NCBI RefSeq assembly: GCF_021729885.1
Contig: NZ_CP063401.1
Span: forward strand, 1,612,001-1,676,000
Length of the DNA: 64,000 nt
Direction: 5' to 3'
Source of the DNA: Devosia sp. SL43
GTDB lineage: Bacteria; Pseudomonadota; Alphaproteobacteria; Rhizobiales; Devosiaceae
The position numbers were made by a program, and so were the translations under genes. The notes under the pieces are model-generated. The model saw nothing but the letters and a program-made list of their open reading frames with translations, was not told the DNA's origin and searched no databases. Positions 17,080-25,870 of the stretch are shown one piece after another (positions within the stretch are counted from its first letter, which is position 1; every line of letters starts with the position of its first letter).

Positions 17080-18120
17080 CTACAGCCCCAGAAACCACTC
17101 CGTATGCGGGTCAACAGGCACACCCTCGGCCTGACGCCGTGCCACCTCTTCCCACTCCCGATCCCCCGGCGCCATCACCCGCTCCGCTCCCGGCCGCACC
17201 GCCGCGCCGCGTAGACTGGCCAGGTAGCGCGTTATCATCATCCCGAACATCTCGCGCCCGACAAACTTGTCCGGATCGATCACCAGCACGAAATGCCCCA
17301 TATTGCGCGGCGTCGAGATATCGCCATCGGCCCCGCCATACATCGGGATGAAGTCGCCATCGAGTGTCGTCCCGGTCAGCAGCGCCGAGAACAGCGTCGC
17401 CACACCCGCCAGAGCCGCACCCTTGTAGCCATAATCCGCCCCGCCCAACGGCAACAGCATCTCGACCGTTGTGGGATCGGTCACCGGCTGCCCATCCTTG
17501 TCCGCCGCGACCCCAGGCGGCAATTCCATCCCAAGAGACCGATGCAGTAGCACCCGGTTCATCGGGATCGATGACGTCGCCATATCCAGCAGCCAAGGCC
17601 GGCTGCCCGGCACCGGCGCGGAAAACGCCAGCGGATTGGTGCCATGAAACTTCGACGCCCCATCGAACAGGGCGACCATAGAATCGGTATTGGTCGTGGC
17701 GAATGTCACGAAACCCTGCTCCGCCCCTGCAAGCGCGTAGGCTCCCGCCGCCCCCAGATGCGACGAGTGTGCAATCCCCACCGCCCCCACACCGGCCGTC
17801 CGCGCCAGTTCGATCCCCACCTCGACCGCCTTATAGGCAGCGTAGTGTCCCAGCCCATCGTCCCCATCGACCATCGCCGACCCGGCGGCACGGACATCCA
17901 CCTTGAGTTCGGGATTTTTGTTGAGCCGACCTCCAGCCAGCATGGTGCAATAGTGCTCGGTCAGCCGCACCCCGTGGCTGTCCACCCCCACCAGTGACGC
18001 ATGCATCATCGCCCGCGTCGCGGCACCCAGCGAAGCCTCACTGGCCCCCGCATCGCGCAATGCGGCCGCCACCTTCTGCTCCAATACTCCCGCCGGAAAC
18101 CGCTTCGCCGAACTATCCAA
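17080..18120 (-). CDS. Ldh2 family malate/L-lactate/ureidoglycolate dehydrogenase
   Basis: A protein of about 346 residues in the Ldh2 (malate/L-sulfolactate/ureidoglycolate) oxidoreductase family. Markers are the catalytic-His segment VGIAHSSHLGAAGAYALAGAEQGFV, GVDSHGVRLTEHY near the N-terminus, FGTNPLAF-like (FHGTNPLAFSAPVPG) and YGYKGAALAGVATLFSALLTGT. The fold binds NAD(P)H differently from classical LDH. TTG at 18120 is preferred because AGGGG lies seven bases upstream; TTG at 18135 is the longer alternative. The gene is divergent from the split Rieske oxygenase operon that starts 142 bases away, so it may oxidise a hydroxy acid from the same pathway. The substrate is unknown. Confidence 0.85.
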   Translation of the reverse strand: MDSSAKRFPAGVLEQKVAAALRDAGASEASLGAATRAMMHASLVGVDSHGVRLTEHYCTMLAGGRLNKNPELKVDVRAAGSAMVDGDDGLGHYAAYKAVEVGIELARTAGVGAVGIAHSSHLGAAGAYALAGAEQGFVTFATTNTDSMVALFDGASKFHGTNPLAFSAPVPGSRPWLLDMATSSIPMNRVLLHRSLGMELPPGVAADKDGQPVTDPTTVEMLLPLGGADYGYKGAALAGVATLFSALLTGTTLDGDFIPMYGGADGDISTPRNMGHFVLVIDPDKFVGREMFGMMITRYLASLRGAAVRPGAERVMAPGDREWEEVARRQAEGVPVDPHTEWFLGL

Positions 18121-18261
18121 CGCACATCCCCTCAAGCCGTTCTGTACACCAGGTCAGTGCCGGACCTTAGCATCATGCCGCCACAGCATAACGCCTCCAC
18201 CAACTTTCCTCTTTCCCCGATGATTTAGCGGACTATGCTCACCCCAACAGTTGAGAACATC

Positions 18262-19155
18262 ATGTCCGCCATCGACCCCATCACCCGCGACCTCTGGCAG
18301 GTCATCGCTGCCACCGATGAAATCCCCGTCGGCGTCGTCGAAACCACCCTCCTGCTTGATACCAGGCTCGCCCTGACCCGCGACGCCGATGGCCTCCCCG
18401 TCGTATGGCTCCGCACCGACGAGGAACAGGGCGACGAGATCGACCCCGACACAATCCTCGACCGCCTGCCGGTCAAGACTGGCTACGGCTACATCTGGAC
18501 CAGCCTCGGCAATCCGCCGGCCGATCTCTTCCCCATCCCCGAATATGCCGAAGCCGACCGCGTCAACATGAGCTGCGGCTCCATCGGCATTCACGTCTCG
18601 GCCCCTCGCGCCGTCGAGAACTTCCTCGACATGGGCCACTTCCCCTATGTCCACACCGATATCCTGGGTGCCGAGCCGCATACCGAGGTCAAGGAATACG
18701 ACGTCGAGGTCTCCGAGGAGCGCGACGAAGTCCTCGCCACACGCTGCAAATTCTTCCAGCCGCGTGCTGCGCTTTCGGCCACCGAGGGCATGGAAGTCGA
18801 ATATGTCTACCGCGTCCCCCATCCCTTCTGCTCGGTGCTCTACAAATCCTCGCCCGAGGCACCCGACCGCCGCGACGTCATCGCCATCTTCCTCCAGCCC
18901 ATGACCGAGGAACGCTGCCGCGCCCATCTGCTGCAGTCGATGATCGACAGTACCTCCACCATCACCGACCTGCGCCGTTTCCAGCAGACCATTTTTGGCC
19001 AGGACAAGCCCATCCTCGAAAACCAGTTCCCCAAGCGCCTGCCTCTCGACCCGCGCTCGGAAACCCCGATTCGCGCCGACAAATCCGCCATCGCCTACCG
19101 GAGATGGCTGAGCCAGAAGGGCATCACCTACGGGGTCATTCCCGTCGCGAGCTGA
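18262..19155 (+). CDS. NdmC-like Rieske-type oxygenase catalytic subunit lacking the Rieske cluster domain
   Basis: A 297-residue homologue of Rieske non-heme iron oxygenase alpha subunits (VanA/Pdo/Ndm class). The catalytic mononuclear-iron site is intact: bridging D123 and ligands H126 and H131 in ENFLDMGHFPYVH, and third ligand D248 in FGQDKPILENQFP. The usual CxH/CxxH Rieske motifs are absent. The N-terminus keeps the flanking strands (DLWQVIAATDEIPVGV..., then GYGYIWTSLGNPP), as if the cluster loops had been excised. Of known enzymes, NdmC (7-methylxanthine N-demethylase) has this form and takes electrons from a Rieske-bearing reductase, NdmD, with NdmE. The next genes encode both partner types. 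The substrate is not determinable; N- or O-demethylation is likely. ATG 18262 is chosen over 18235. Confidence 0.85.
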   Translation: MSAIDPITRDLWQVIAATDEIPVGVVETTLLLDTRLALTRDADGLPVVWLRTDEEQGDEIDPDTILDRLPVKTGYGYIWTSLGNPPADLFPIPEYAEADRVNMSCGSIGIHVSAPRAVENFLDMGHFPYVHTDILGAEPHTEVKEYDVEVSEERDEVLATRCKFFQPRAALSATEGMEVEYVYRVPHPFCSVLYKSSPEAPDRRDVIAIFLQPMTEERCRAHLLQSMIDSTSTITDLRRFQQTIFGQDKPILENQFPKRLPLDPRSETPIRADKSAIAYRRWLSQKGITYGVIPVAS

Positions 19156-19242
19156 ACCAATGCCGCGGACCTCGTACGCCAAGGCCCGCTGATACCGACC
19201 TCATCCGATCGTGGCGCGATCCAATACTCCTCGGATGACTGC

Positions 19243-20943
19243 ATGACGCTCTCGCTTTCAGACCCCACCTGGTACCCCATCGCCAGCTCGGAAGATCTTC
19301 CCTTCCGCCACGTCTACCAGGGCCAGTTGCTCGGTCGCGAACTCGCCGTCTGGCGGGCCGACGACGGCAACGTCAATGTCTGGGAAAACCGGTGCCTTCA
19401 TCGCGGCGTGCGCCTTTCCATCGGCATCAACGAAGGCGGCGAGCTCAAGTGCCAGTATCACGGCTGGCGCTATGCCAACCGCTCCGCCGGCTGCACCTAT
19501 ATCCCGGCCCACCCCGCTGATGCCCCGGCCCGCCGCATCGAAAACCGCACCTACCCCGTGCGCGAGGCCTACGGTCTGATCTGGTCCGCCGCCAATGACG
19601 ACCAGCCCTTCCGCCCCTTCGCCGGCGCCGAGGGCTACGACTGGTTCCCGCTCCGCCCCATGCCCGTCAACGCCGCCCCCGAGGATGTCCTCGCCGCCAT
19701 CGCCCGCCTCGCTCCAGACGATCAGCCGGCCGACATCCTGCCCGGCCTCGCCATCCGCTTTGGCGGCACCTACTATTTCGTCCAGCCCGTCGATGCCAGC
19801 CGCGCCGTCATCCGTGGCCTGCTGTCGACCCAGCCCGACCTGGCCACGCTGCGCAGCAACAACGAAACCCTAAGCAAACTCCGCGACCGCCTCGAACGAT
19901 TAGCCGCCAGGAAGCCAGCCCCCACCCCGCTCCAGCCCGCCTTCGACAAGGTCTCGGCCGATCTCGCCACCATGCCCGATATCGCCATTCCGCGCGGCAA
20001 CACCATCACCGTGGTGGTCAAGCGCAAATGGACCAGCGCCGATGGCGTCATCGGCTTCGAACTGGCCGCCAGGGATGGCCACCTGCCCACTTTCCAGCCC
20101 GGCGCCCATATCGACGTGCACCTGCCCAATGGCATGACGCGCCAGTATTCGCTCACCAACGGCCCGGGCGAGCTGATGAGCTACATCATCGGCGTCAAGC
20201 AGGAGAGCGCCTCCAAGGGCGGCTCAAAGGTCCTGGTCGAAACCGTGCGCGAGGGCGACCTGCTCTCCATCTCCGAGCCCCGCAACAACTTTCCGCTCAG
20301 GCGTGACGCTGTCAGGTCAGTGCTCATCGCCGGCGGCATCGGCATCACGCCGCTTCTGTCGATGGCCCGCTTCCTCGACAAATCCAGCCTCCCGTACGAG
20401 CTGCACTATTTCACCCGTGCCGGTGAACAGGTCGCCTTCCGCGGCGACCTCGAAGCCCTGCACGGCAAGGTCATCCTCCATACCGGCCTGCCCCGCGCCC
20501 AGATCGGCACCACCATCGCCACGACGCTCGGCCAATGGTCCTTCGCCCAGCACGTCTATGTCTGCGGCCCCGCGGCCATGCTCGAAACCGTGCGCGACAC
20601 CGCCGCCGCCCAGGGCTGGCCGGAAGAGTCGATCCACTACGAGTATTTCAAGAACGACAAGGTCATCGACGACAGCTCGGCCTTCGACGTCGAACTCGCC
20701 CGCTCTGCCATGACGCTCCATATCCCTTCGGGCAAGACCATCCTTGAAGTCATGCGCGAAGCCGGCCTGACCGTCCCCAGTTCCTGCGAACAGGGCGCCT
20801 GCGGCACCTGCCTCACCAGGGTGATGGAAGGCGAGGTCGACCACCAGGACGTCTATCTCAACAAGTCCGAGAAAGTGTCGAACAGCTGCATGATGACGTG
20901 TGTGAGCCGGGCGAAGTCGGCCAGACTGGTGCTGGATATATGA
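19243..20943 (+). CDS. NdmD-like reductase with N-terminal Rieske domain, FNR-type flavin domain and ferredoxin domain
   Basis: A 566-residue fusion of three redox modules. Residues 1-110 are a complete Rieske domain (C51-L-H53 and C70-Q-Y-H73, in NRCLHRGV and CQYHGWRY). About 190 residues onward is a phthalate-dioxygenase-reductase type FMN/NADH domain (RQYSLTN, GGIGITPLLSMARFL, VYVCGPAAML). The C-terminus is a plant-type 2Fe-2S ferredoxin (C515, C520, C523 in CEQGACGTC, and C553 in MMTCVSRA). Ordinary VanB-type reductases lack the N-terminal Rieske unit; NdmD of caffeine degraders has it. It supplies electrons and the missing Rieske cluster to the oxygenase 87 bases upstream. Residues 110-190 form a linker without recognised fold. 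Confidence 0.9.
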   Translation: MTLSLSDPTWYPIASSEDLPFRHVYQGQLLGRELAVWRADDGNVNVWENRCLHRGVRLSIGINEGGELKCQYHGWRYANRSAGCTYIPAHPADAPARRIENRTYPVREAYGLIWSAANDDQPFRPFAGAEGYDWFPLRPMPVNAAPEDVLAAIARLAPDDQPADILPGLAIRFGGTYYFVQPVDASRAVIRGLLSTQPDLATLRSNNETLSKLRDRLERLAARKPAPTPLQPAFDKVSADLATMPDIAIPRGNTITVVVKRKWTSADGVIGFELAARDGHLPTFQPGAHIDVHLPNGMTRQYSLTNGPGELMSYIIGVKQESASKGGSKVLVETVREGDLLSISEPRNNFPLRRDAVRSVLIAGGIGITPLLSMARFLDKSSLPYELHYFTRAGEQVAFRGDLEALHGKVILHTGLPRAQIGTTIATTLGQWSFAQHVYVCGPAAMLETVRDTAAAQGWPEESIHYEYFKNDKVIDDSSAFDVELARSAMTLHIPSGKTILEVMREAGLTVPSSCEQGACGTCLTRVMEGEVDHQDVYLNKSEKVSNSCMMTCVSRAKSARLVLDI

Positions 20944-20974
20944 TGATGAGCGCTTTCACGAACGGATCAGTCGA

Positions 20975-21082
20975 CACCCTCCCCTTCTGTGGAGAGGGTC
21001 AGGGAGGGGGGTGGCACCGATATCGGGGCTCCCTTCACCCCCTCCCAACCTCCCCCATCGAGGGGGAGGTGCCGTGCGGTGG
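20975..21082. repeat. CTCCCC-rich palindromic intergenic repeat (type B)
   Basis: A 108-base element with outer tips CACCCTCCCC and GGGGGAGGTGCC, related in sequence and layout to the element at 30500-30608 (shared core GGGGGGTGG...CACCCCCTCCCA). It separates the NdmD-like reductase from the GST gene of the same apparent operon. Noncoding. Confidence 0.8.
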
Positions 21083-21112
21083 ACGTAACCAAATCGAGGA
21101 TGAGACCACCCC

Positions 21113-21760
21113 ATGATCACCCTCTACGACTTCGAGCTGTCGGGTAACTGCTACAAGCTCCGCCTGCTGATGAGCATCCTCAAGCTCCGCTGCGACATCA
21201 TCCCGGTCGATTTCTATCCGGGCCGCCAGCACAAGGCCGACTGGTTCCTGCGCCTCAATCCCTTCGGCCAGCTCCCCGTGCTCAAGGACGACGAGCTGAT
21301 CCTATCGGATTCCGGCGCCATCCTCGCCTATCTAGCGAAGACATACGACGAGACCGGCCTCTGGTTCCCCGACGATCCGGCCGTGACATCAGAAGTCCTG
21401 CGCTGGCACGCCGTCGCCGATGACATCACCTCAACAGCTTCCGCCGCGCGCCTGGCTCTCGGCTTCTTCTACGATTTCGATATCGAGAAGGCCCAGAAGG
21501 GCGCCCACCGCATCTTCCGTCTGATGGACGAGCACCTGTGGTTCGGCGAGAAGATGGGCCGTGACTGGCTGTGCTCGCCCGCGCACCCGACGACGGCGGA
21601 CATCGCCTGTTTCCCCTATGTCATGCTGAGCGAGGAAGGCGGCATTGGGCGCCAGGACTACCCCGCCCTCCGCCGCTGGACCGACCGCGTCCGCCGCATC
21701 CCAGGATTCGTCGTGATGTCGGGTATATTCCCGGCGGGTCGGGCGCTGGAGCAGGCTTAG
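21113..21760 (+). CDS. Glutathione S-transferase family protein, NdmE-like by context
   Basis: A 215-residue GST with an N-terminal thioredoxin-like domain (SGNCYKLRLL, S10 in the position of the catalytic Ser; NPFGQLPVLKDDELILSDSGAILAYLAK) and an all-helical C-terminal domain (HPTTADIACFPYVML). In the caffeine-degrading Ndm complex, NdmE is a GST-like protein that bridges the Rieske-less oxygenase and its reductase. The same trio is found here, so a structural or assembly role is more likely than detoxification. A palindromic repeat of about 108 bases lies between this gene and the reductase. It could instead be an ordinary GST placed there by chance. Confidence 0.8.
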   Translation: MITLYDFELSGNCYKLRLLMSILKLRCDIIPVDFYPGRQHKADWFLRLNPFGQLPVLKDDELILSDSGAILAYLAKTYDETGLWFPDDPAVTSEVLRWHAVADDITSTASAARLALGFFYDFDIEKAQKGAHRIFRLMDEHLWFGEKMGRDWLCSPAHPTTADIACFPYVMLSEEGGIGRQDYPALRRWTDRVRRIPGFVVMSGIFPAGRALEQA

Positions 21761-21822
21761 CGCCTGTACATCCCTCGTTCATCTGGCGAGCCCTAATCTT
21801 CTCCCATTACAGGAGGAGGCCC

Positions 21823-22308
21823 GTGGGCAGTCTCTTCGCCGCCGAAAAATACATCCAGCTCTACGCCACCGGCCCGCGCGCCGTCGTGTCATTCATGCTC
21901 TGCGCGCTCATTGCCCTCGTCATCCTGCTCCCCACGATCGGCGAACCCAACCACCTCGGCGGCTTCATCGCGGGGCTCTTCTATGCGGCCTGGATTGGCC
22001 TCCTGTCCCAGTTGCCCAAGCTGATCGACCGCCACATCGTCAAGCGCATCTACTGCATCGGCGATACCCTGCATGTCGATCTGCGCAGCTTTCCGGGCTT
22101 TCCGCGCGGCTTCACATGCCCGCTTCGCGATGCGTACGCATGGCAGCGCATTCAGAAATGGCGCGGCGCGCTGCTCGTCTTCCACTACCAGGGCAAACGC
22201 TACGTCGCGCCCCTGACTGCTGACGACAATGTCGACGCCTATGCCCTGTCAGAAGCCTATGCCGAACTCGCCTTGACCTTCGGCATCAAACGCCCCGCGA
22301 TAGCCTGA
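21823..22308 (+). CDS. Conserved membrane-anchored protein of unknown function
   Basis: A 161-residue protein starting at GTG 21823, with a strong AGGAGGAG nine bases before it. Two membrane helices (about residues 22-45 and 50-70; AVVSFMLCALIALVILL, GGFIAGLFYAAWIGLL) are followed by a soluble PH-like beta domain (VKRIYCIGDTLHVDLRSFPGF, GALLVFHYQGKRYVAPLT). The pattern resembles small bacterial PH-domain or YcxB-like membrane proteins, but I cannot assign a family. It is 62 bases beyond the GST gene and may be read with it. Confidence 0.65.
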   Translation: MGSLFAAEKYIQLYATGPRAVVSFMLCALIALVILLPTIGEPNHLGGFIAGLFYAAWIGLLSQLPKLIDRHIVKRIYCIGDTLHVDLRSFPGFPRGFTCPLRDAYAWQRIQKWRGALLVFHYQGKRYVAPLTADDNVDAYALSEAYAELALTFGIKRPAIA

Positions 22309-22312
22309 CACC

Positions 22313-23416
22313 TTAGGACTTGATCTTGCTCGGCTGCACCGTCTTCCAGCTCATATAGTCGCTCGCCGTACAGCCATAGGGCGCATTGCTGTCGCCGAAG
22401 CGCGCCTCGAGCTGAGTGCACCCCCACAGGTTGATCGCCTCGGGCATGATGTTGTTGATCTCCATACCCACCGAGTCGAACGCGTCAGGCCCGCTGGTGA
22501 CGTAGTAGAGCCAATACCCCACCGCGCCGATCAGCATCAGCAGCAGAACGCCCAAGCCACCCAGGACACCGCGCCAGATATTGGGGCCGCCCTTGCCCTT
22601 GCTTTCGACCACCTCGGGCGCTCTCTGCTGCGCATCGAGCGTGGCATAGACAGCGTCGCGCTCCCGCTCCGTCAGGTCGATCCGTTCCAGGGCGCGATCG
22701 AGCAGCACCGGGACATTGCAATGTTCCGACACCACCGCGACGCCGACCGTCCTGCCATCCGAGCTCACCGCCATCAGCGGTTCCTGCCCGCGGCCAAGCC
22801 GTGTCCGCGTCGTCCGGCGCGACTTGGGTCCCTTGTTGTGGTCGACATAGCTGACATAGCCGTTGCGCTGCTCGATCACCTCCACCGGCACCACTGTGAG
22901 CCGACCAGGCGTGGCGACCGCACGATTGGCCGCCATTGCTTTGAGCCCCGCCACGATCATGCCGATCGTACCGCCGCCAAACAGCAGCATTAACAGTGCG
23001 AAGACAATCAGCCGGTTCCACAGCATGTCGAGCCCCAGGCTGATCGTGGCCAGCTCAGGTTTGTCGCGCGACACCACCACCTCGACCTCATAGTCACCGC
23101 TGGAAAAATCGACAAAGGCCAATGACACGTCAGCCTCATAGGCTTGCCCGTTATAGTCGTAGACCAGGTGGGCCTCGCAGTCGGTCAGTCCGCGACGCGT
23201 CGAGCATTCGCCATCCAGCACCTGCCCATTGGGCAGATGCTGCGGGTTCTGGCTGATCTGCCAATCCCGCCACAGCCCCGGCCCTTGCCACCATGCACAG
23301 AAGCCGAACAGGGCGGACATGACCACCACCGTGAACAAAAACGCGGCCGGCAACGAGAATGGCTTGGGTGCAAGCTGGAGCGATCGATTGGGCAAAGTAA
23401 GATCAAGGGAAGACAT
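22313..23416 (-). CDS. DUF3592-like membrane protein of unknown function
   Basis: A 367-residue protein with three membrane helices (about residues 23-43, 130-155 and 295-320). Between the first two is an extracytoplasmic beta domain with a pair of Cys (LDGECSTRRGLTDCEA) and a DUF3592-like strand pattern (YDYNGQAYEADVSLAFVDFSSGDYEVEVVVSR). A cytoplasmic region of about 120 residues follows, then an extracytoplasmic tail with two more Cys. No catalytic motif is visible. It converges on the preceding small membrane protein with 4 bases between stops. Confidence 0.65.
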   Translation of the reverse strand: MSSLDLTLPNRSLQLAPKPFSLPAAFLFTVVVMSALFGFCAWWQGPGLWRDWQISQNPQHLPNGQVLDGECSTRRGLTDCEAHLVYDYNGQAYEADVSLAFVDFSSGDYEVEVVVSRDKPELATISLGLDMLWNRLIVFALLMLLFGGGTIGMIVAGLKAMAANRAVATPGRLTVVPVEVIEQRNGYVSYVDHNKGPKSRRTTRTRLGRGQEPLMAVSSDGRTVGVAVVSEHCNVPVLLDRALERIDLTERERDAVYATLDAQQRAPEVVESKGKGGPNIWRGVLGGLGVLLLMLIGAVGYWLYYVTSGPDAFDSVGMEINNIMPEAINLWGCTQLEARFGDSNAPYGCTASDYMSWKTVQPSKIKS

Positions 23417-23499
23417 CAGAACAGCTCTATCGAAAACAGGATAAGGGCAATCACAGGCATGTGACCGCCTTATCTAACGCTAGCCCAGCCCTGTCAAAA

Positions 23500-24537
23500 T
23501 CAGATGTCGTGCTTGGGCGGATATGAGTGTTCACCACCCTGCCAGTCGCGCACGGTAAAGCACCCGTCGCCACCAACAATCGACGCCGCCCCGATATCGG
23601 CCTTGCCATGCCCACCAGGAATGTCCAGCACATAGGTCGGCTGCGCCAGGCCAGAAATACGTCCGCGCAGTGCCGTCACCAGTGCCTGCCCTTCCGCGAT
23701 ACCAACGCGGAAATGGCTGGTTCCCGGCGCCAGGTCGAGATGATGCAGGTAGTAGGGCTTCACCCGATTCTCGACGAAAGCCTTCATCAGCGCTGCCAGC
23801 GTTTCGACATCGTCATTGACGCCCCGGAGCAGCACTGATTGGCTGATCAGGGCAATCCCACCATCCACCAGTCGCCCGATCGCTGCGCGTGCATCCTGCG
23901 AGAATTCGCGCGGATGGTTGGCATGAACTGCCAGATAGGTCGTCTTGCCGCTGGCCTTCAGTGCCGCAATCATCGCCGCGTCGATCCGCTCCGGCTCCAC
24001 CACAGGCACGCGGGTGTGAAACCGAACGATCTTGACGTGTTCGATGGCGGCCAGCCGCTCCATGAGCTCACGCAACCGCCTTGGCGACAGCACCAGCGGA
24101 TCACCGCCTGTCAGGATAACTTCCCAGATTTTCGGATGCTCGGCGACATAGCCCACCGCCGCATCCAGTTCCGGTCCCGTCAGCGTCCCCAGCCCCTGCG
24201 GCCCCACCATTTCGCGGCGGAAGCAGAACCGGCAGTAGACCGGACACACATGCACCGCCTTGAGCAGCACCCGGTCCGGATAGCGATGGACGATCCCCTC
24301 CACCGGCGAATGCGTCAGGTCGCCGATCGGGTCGGCACGCTCGTCCGGGGTGGTGATCAGTTCGCGCGTGCTGGGCACAAATTGTCGGGCGATGGGGTCG
24401 GTCGGATCGTCGGCATCGATGAGCGCAGCCACGGCCGGCGTAATGCCGATGGCATATTTCGCGGCCACGGCATCAAGTCCCGTCGCATCCGCGACCAGAC
24501 CAGCGTCTACTAAGTCCCTGGCGGTCTTTATGAGCAC
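23500..24537 (-). CDS. epmB: EF-P beta-lysylation radical-SAM protein EpmB (lysine 2,3-aminomutase family)
   Basis: A 345-residue radical-SAM enzyme. The 4Fe-4S motif is C98, C102 and C105 in VCPVYCRFCFR, followed by the lysine-aminomutase signatures VILTGGDPLVLS, VRFHTRVPVVEPERI and KPYYLHHLDLAPGTSHF. Its length matches EpmB rather than KamA. EpmB converts alpha-lysine to (R)-beta-lysine, which EpmA joins to elongation factor P; both partner genes are adjacent. GTG 24537 (GGGGGA five bases upstream) is chosen because the longer reading frame runs into the inverted repeat at 24558-24643. It is co-oriented with epmA, separated from it by that repeat. Confidence 0.9.
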   Translation of the reverse strand: MLIKTARDLVDAGLVADATGLDAVAAKYAIGITPAVAALIDADDPTDPIARQFVPSTRELITTPDERADPIGDLTHSPVEGIVHRYPDRVLLKAVHVCPVYCRFCFRREMVGPQGLGTLTGPELDAAVGYVAEHPKIWEVILTGGDPLVLSPRRLRELMERLAAIEHVKIVRFHTRVPVVEPERIDAAMIAALKASGKTTYLAVHANHPREFSQDARAAIGRLVDGGIALISQSVLLRGVNDDVETLAALMKAFVENRVKPYYLHHLDLAPGTSHFRVGIAEGQALVTALRGRISGLAQPTYVLDIPGGHGKADIGAASIVGGDGCFTVRDWQGGEHSYPPKHDI

Positions 24538-24557
24538 TAAGTCCCCCACCCACCGAT

Positions 24558-24643
24558 CGTCACCCTCGGGCTTGACCCGAGGGCACTGCACTTAACAATC
24601 GTCAGGCAAGTATAGTGCCCTCGGGTCAAGCCCGAGGGTGACG
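24558..24643. repeat. Perfect 30-bp inverted repeat between epmA and epmB
   Basis: Arms 24558-24587 and 24614-24643 are exact reverse complements (outer end CGTCACCCTCGGGCTTGACC) around a 26-base loop. It is the CGGGCTTGACCCGAGGG type of palindrome familiar from alphaproteobacterial intergenic DNA. It lies inside the epmA-epmB transcription unit, where an RNA hairpin could modulate epmB expression or stabilise the epmA message. Confidence 0.9.
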
Positions 24644-24670
24644 GCTGATGGTGCGGTGACGAAAGAAGAC

Positions 24671-25732
24671 TCATTCCGCCACCGGCGCCCATAGCACCGC
24701 CTCGATCCGCGGCGCCGCCGTCGCCAGCATCACCAGCCGGTCAAACCCCAGTGCCACCCCGCTCGCCTCCGGCATCAATGCCAGCGCCGCCAAAAAGTCC
24801 TCATCAACAGGATAGCGCTCGCCATAGAGGCGCTCCTTCTCCGCCATTTCCGCGGCAAACCGCCGCCGCTGCTCGCCGGCATCGGTCAGCTCGCCAAACC
24901 CGTTGGCCAGCTCCACGCCACAGGCATAGAGCTCGAAGCGCTCCGAAACCCGTCGATCATCCTCCGCGCGCCGCGCCAGCGCCGCCTCGGCCGCCGGATA
25001 GCGATCGAGCACTGTCACCCGGCCAATGCCGAGTTTGGGTTCCACCTTGTCGGTCAGGATCAGGCTGAACAGGTAACTCCAGCTCAGATCCTCCGGCACA
25101 TGCATGCCAAGCGAAGCCATCTGCTCCGCCAGTGCCTCGCCGTCGGTTGCGCCTTCAGTATCCATCGTGGCCAGCAAGTCGATCCCGGCATAGCGCTGGA
25201 ATGCCTCCACCACGCTCAGCCGCTCTGCCTCGGCAAATGGGTCACATTCCCTATCGCGGAACCGCAGCAGCTTGCTCCGCGCCGCCTCGGCCGCCAGCTT
25301 CAGCATGGCGAGGCAATCGCGAATGACTGCCTCGAACGGCTCGCCCGCCCGATACCATTCGAGCATGGTGAACTCAGGATGATGCAGCGCGCTACGCTCC
25401 CTGTTGCGCCAAACATGCTGCAGGCTGGCGATCCGTCGTTCGCCGGCCGCCAGCAGCTTCTTCATGGTGAATTCGGGCGAGGTATGCAGGTACATCGCCT
25501 GCCCTACCCCGTCATTGCCGATCATTTTCGTGCCGAATGCATGCAGGTGGGTCTCGTTGCCCGGTGAGCGCTGCAATCCGGGCGGATCGACCATCAGGAA
25601 GTCCCGCGCCGCGAGATATTCCCGTAATGCCGCCTCGATCCTTCCGCGTGCCAATAGGATCGGCCGCCGGTCGGCATGAACCGATGGGGTCCACCAGAGA
25701 GAGGCAGCATGCTGGAGGTCTTGCTTGCTCAT
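24671..25732 (-). CDS. epmA: Elongation factor P--(R)-beta-lysine ligase EpmA
   Basis: A 353-residue stand-alone class II lysyl-tRNA synthetase paralogue without the anticodon-binding domain. It has motif 1-like [11 protein letters not shown], motif 2 ([24 protein letters not shown]) and motif 3 ([13 protein letters not shown]). The [15 protein letters not shown] segment is characteristic of EpmA. It activates (R)-beta-lysine and attaches it to a lysine of EF-P. It is divergent from efp (138 bases between starts) and upstream of epmB, so the complete modification system is clustered. Confidence 0.93.
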   Translation of the reverse strand: MSKQDLQHAASLWWTPSVHADRRPILLARGRIEAALREYLAARDFLMVDPPGLQRSPGNETHLHAFGTKMIGNDGVGQAMYLHTSPEFTMKKLLAAGERRIASLQHVWRNRERSALHHPEFTMLEWYRAGEPFEAVIRDCLAMLKLAAEAARSKLLRFRDRECDPFAEAERLSVVEAFQRYAGIDLLATMDTEGATDGEALAEQMASLGMHVPEDLSWSYLFSLILTDKVEPKLGIGRVTVLDRYPAAEAALARRAEDDRRVSERFELYACGVELANGFGELTDAGEQRRRFAAEMAEKERLYGERYPVDEDFLAALALMPEASGVALGFDRLVMLATAAPRIEAVLWAPVAE

Positions 25733-25870
25733 GTGACCTTTATGATCTGGCGCATCGAGCGGGCTGGCGATTTTTGCTCAGATAGGGTAGTTGGCGCACC
25801 GAATAGCTATTTCGGCGCGCACGACGGCCCTGCCTCTACGACGCGCCCCTCGTTTGAACAAGGAAGAATA

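Noticed and set aside
24538..24591. Longer N-terminus for EpmB from the ATG at 24591
   Set aside because: The extra residues translate the palindromic repeat; GTG 24537 has a good Shine-Dalgarno.
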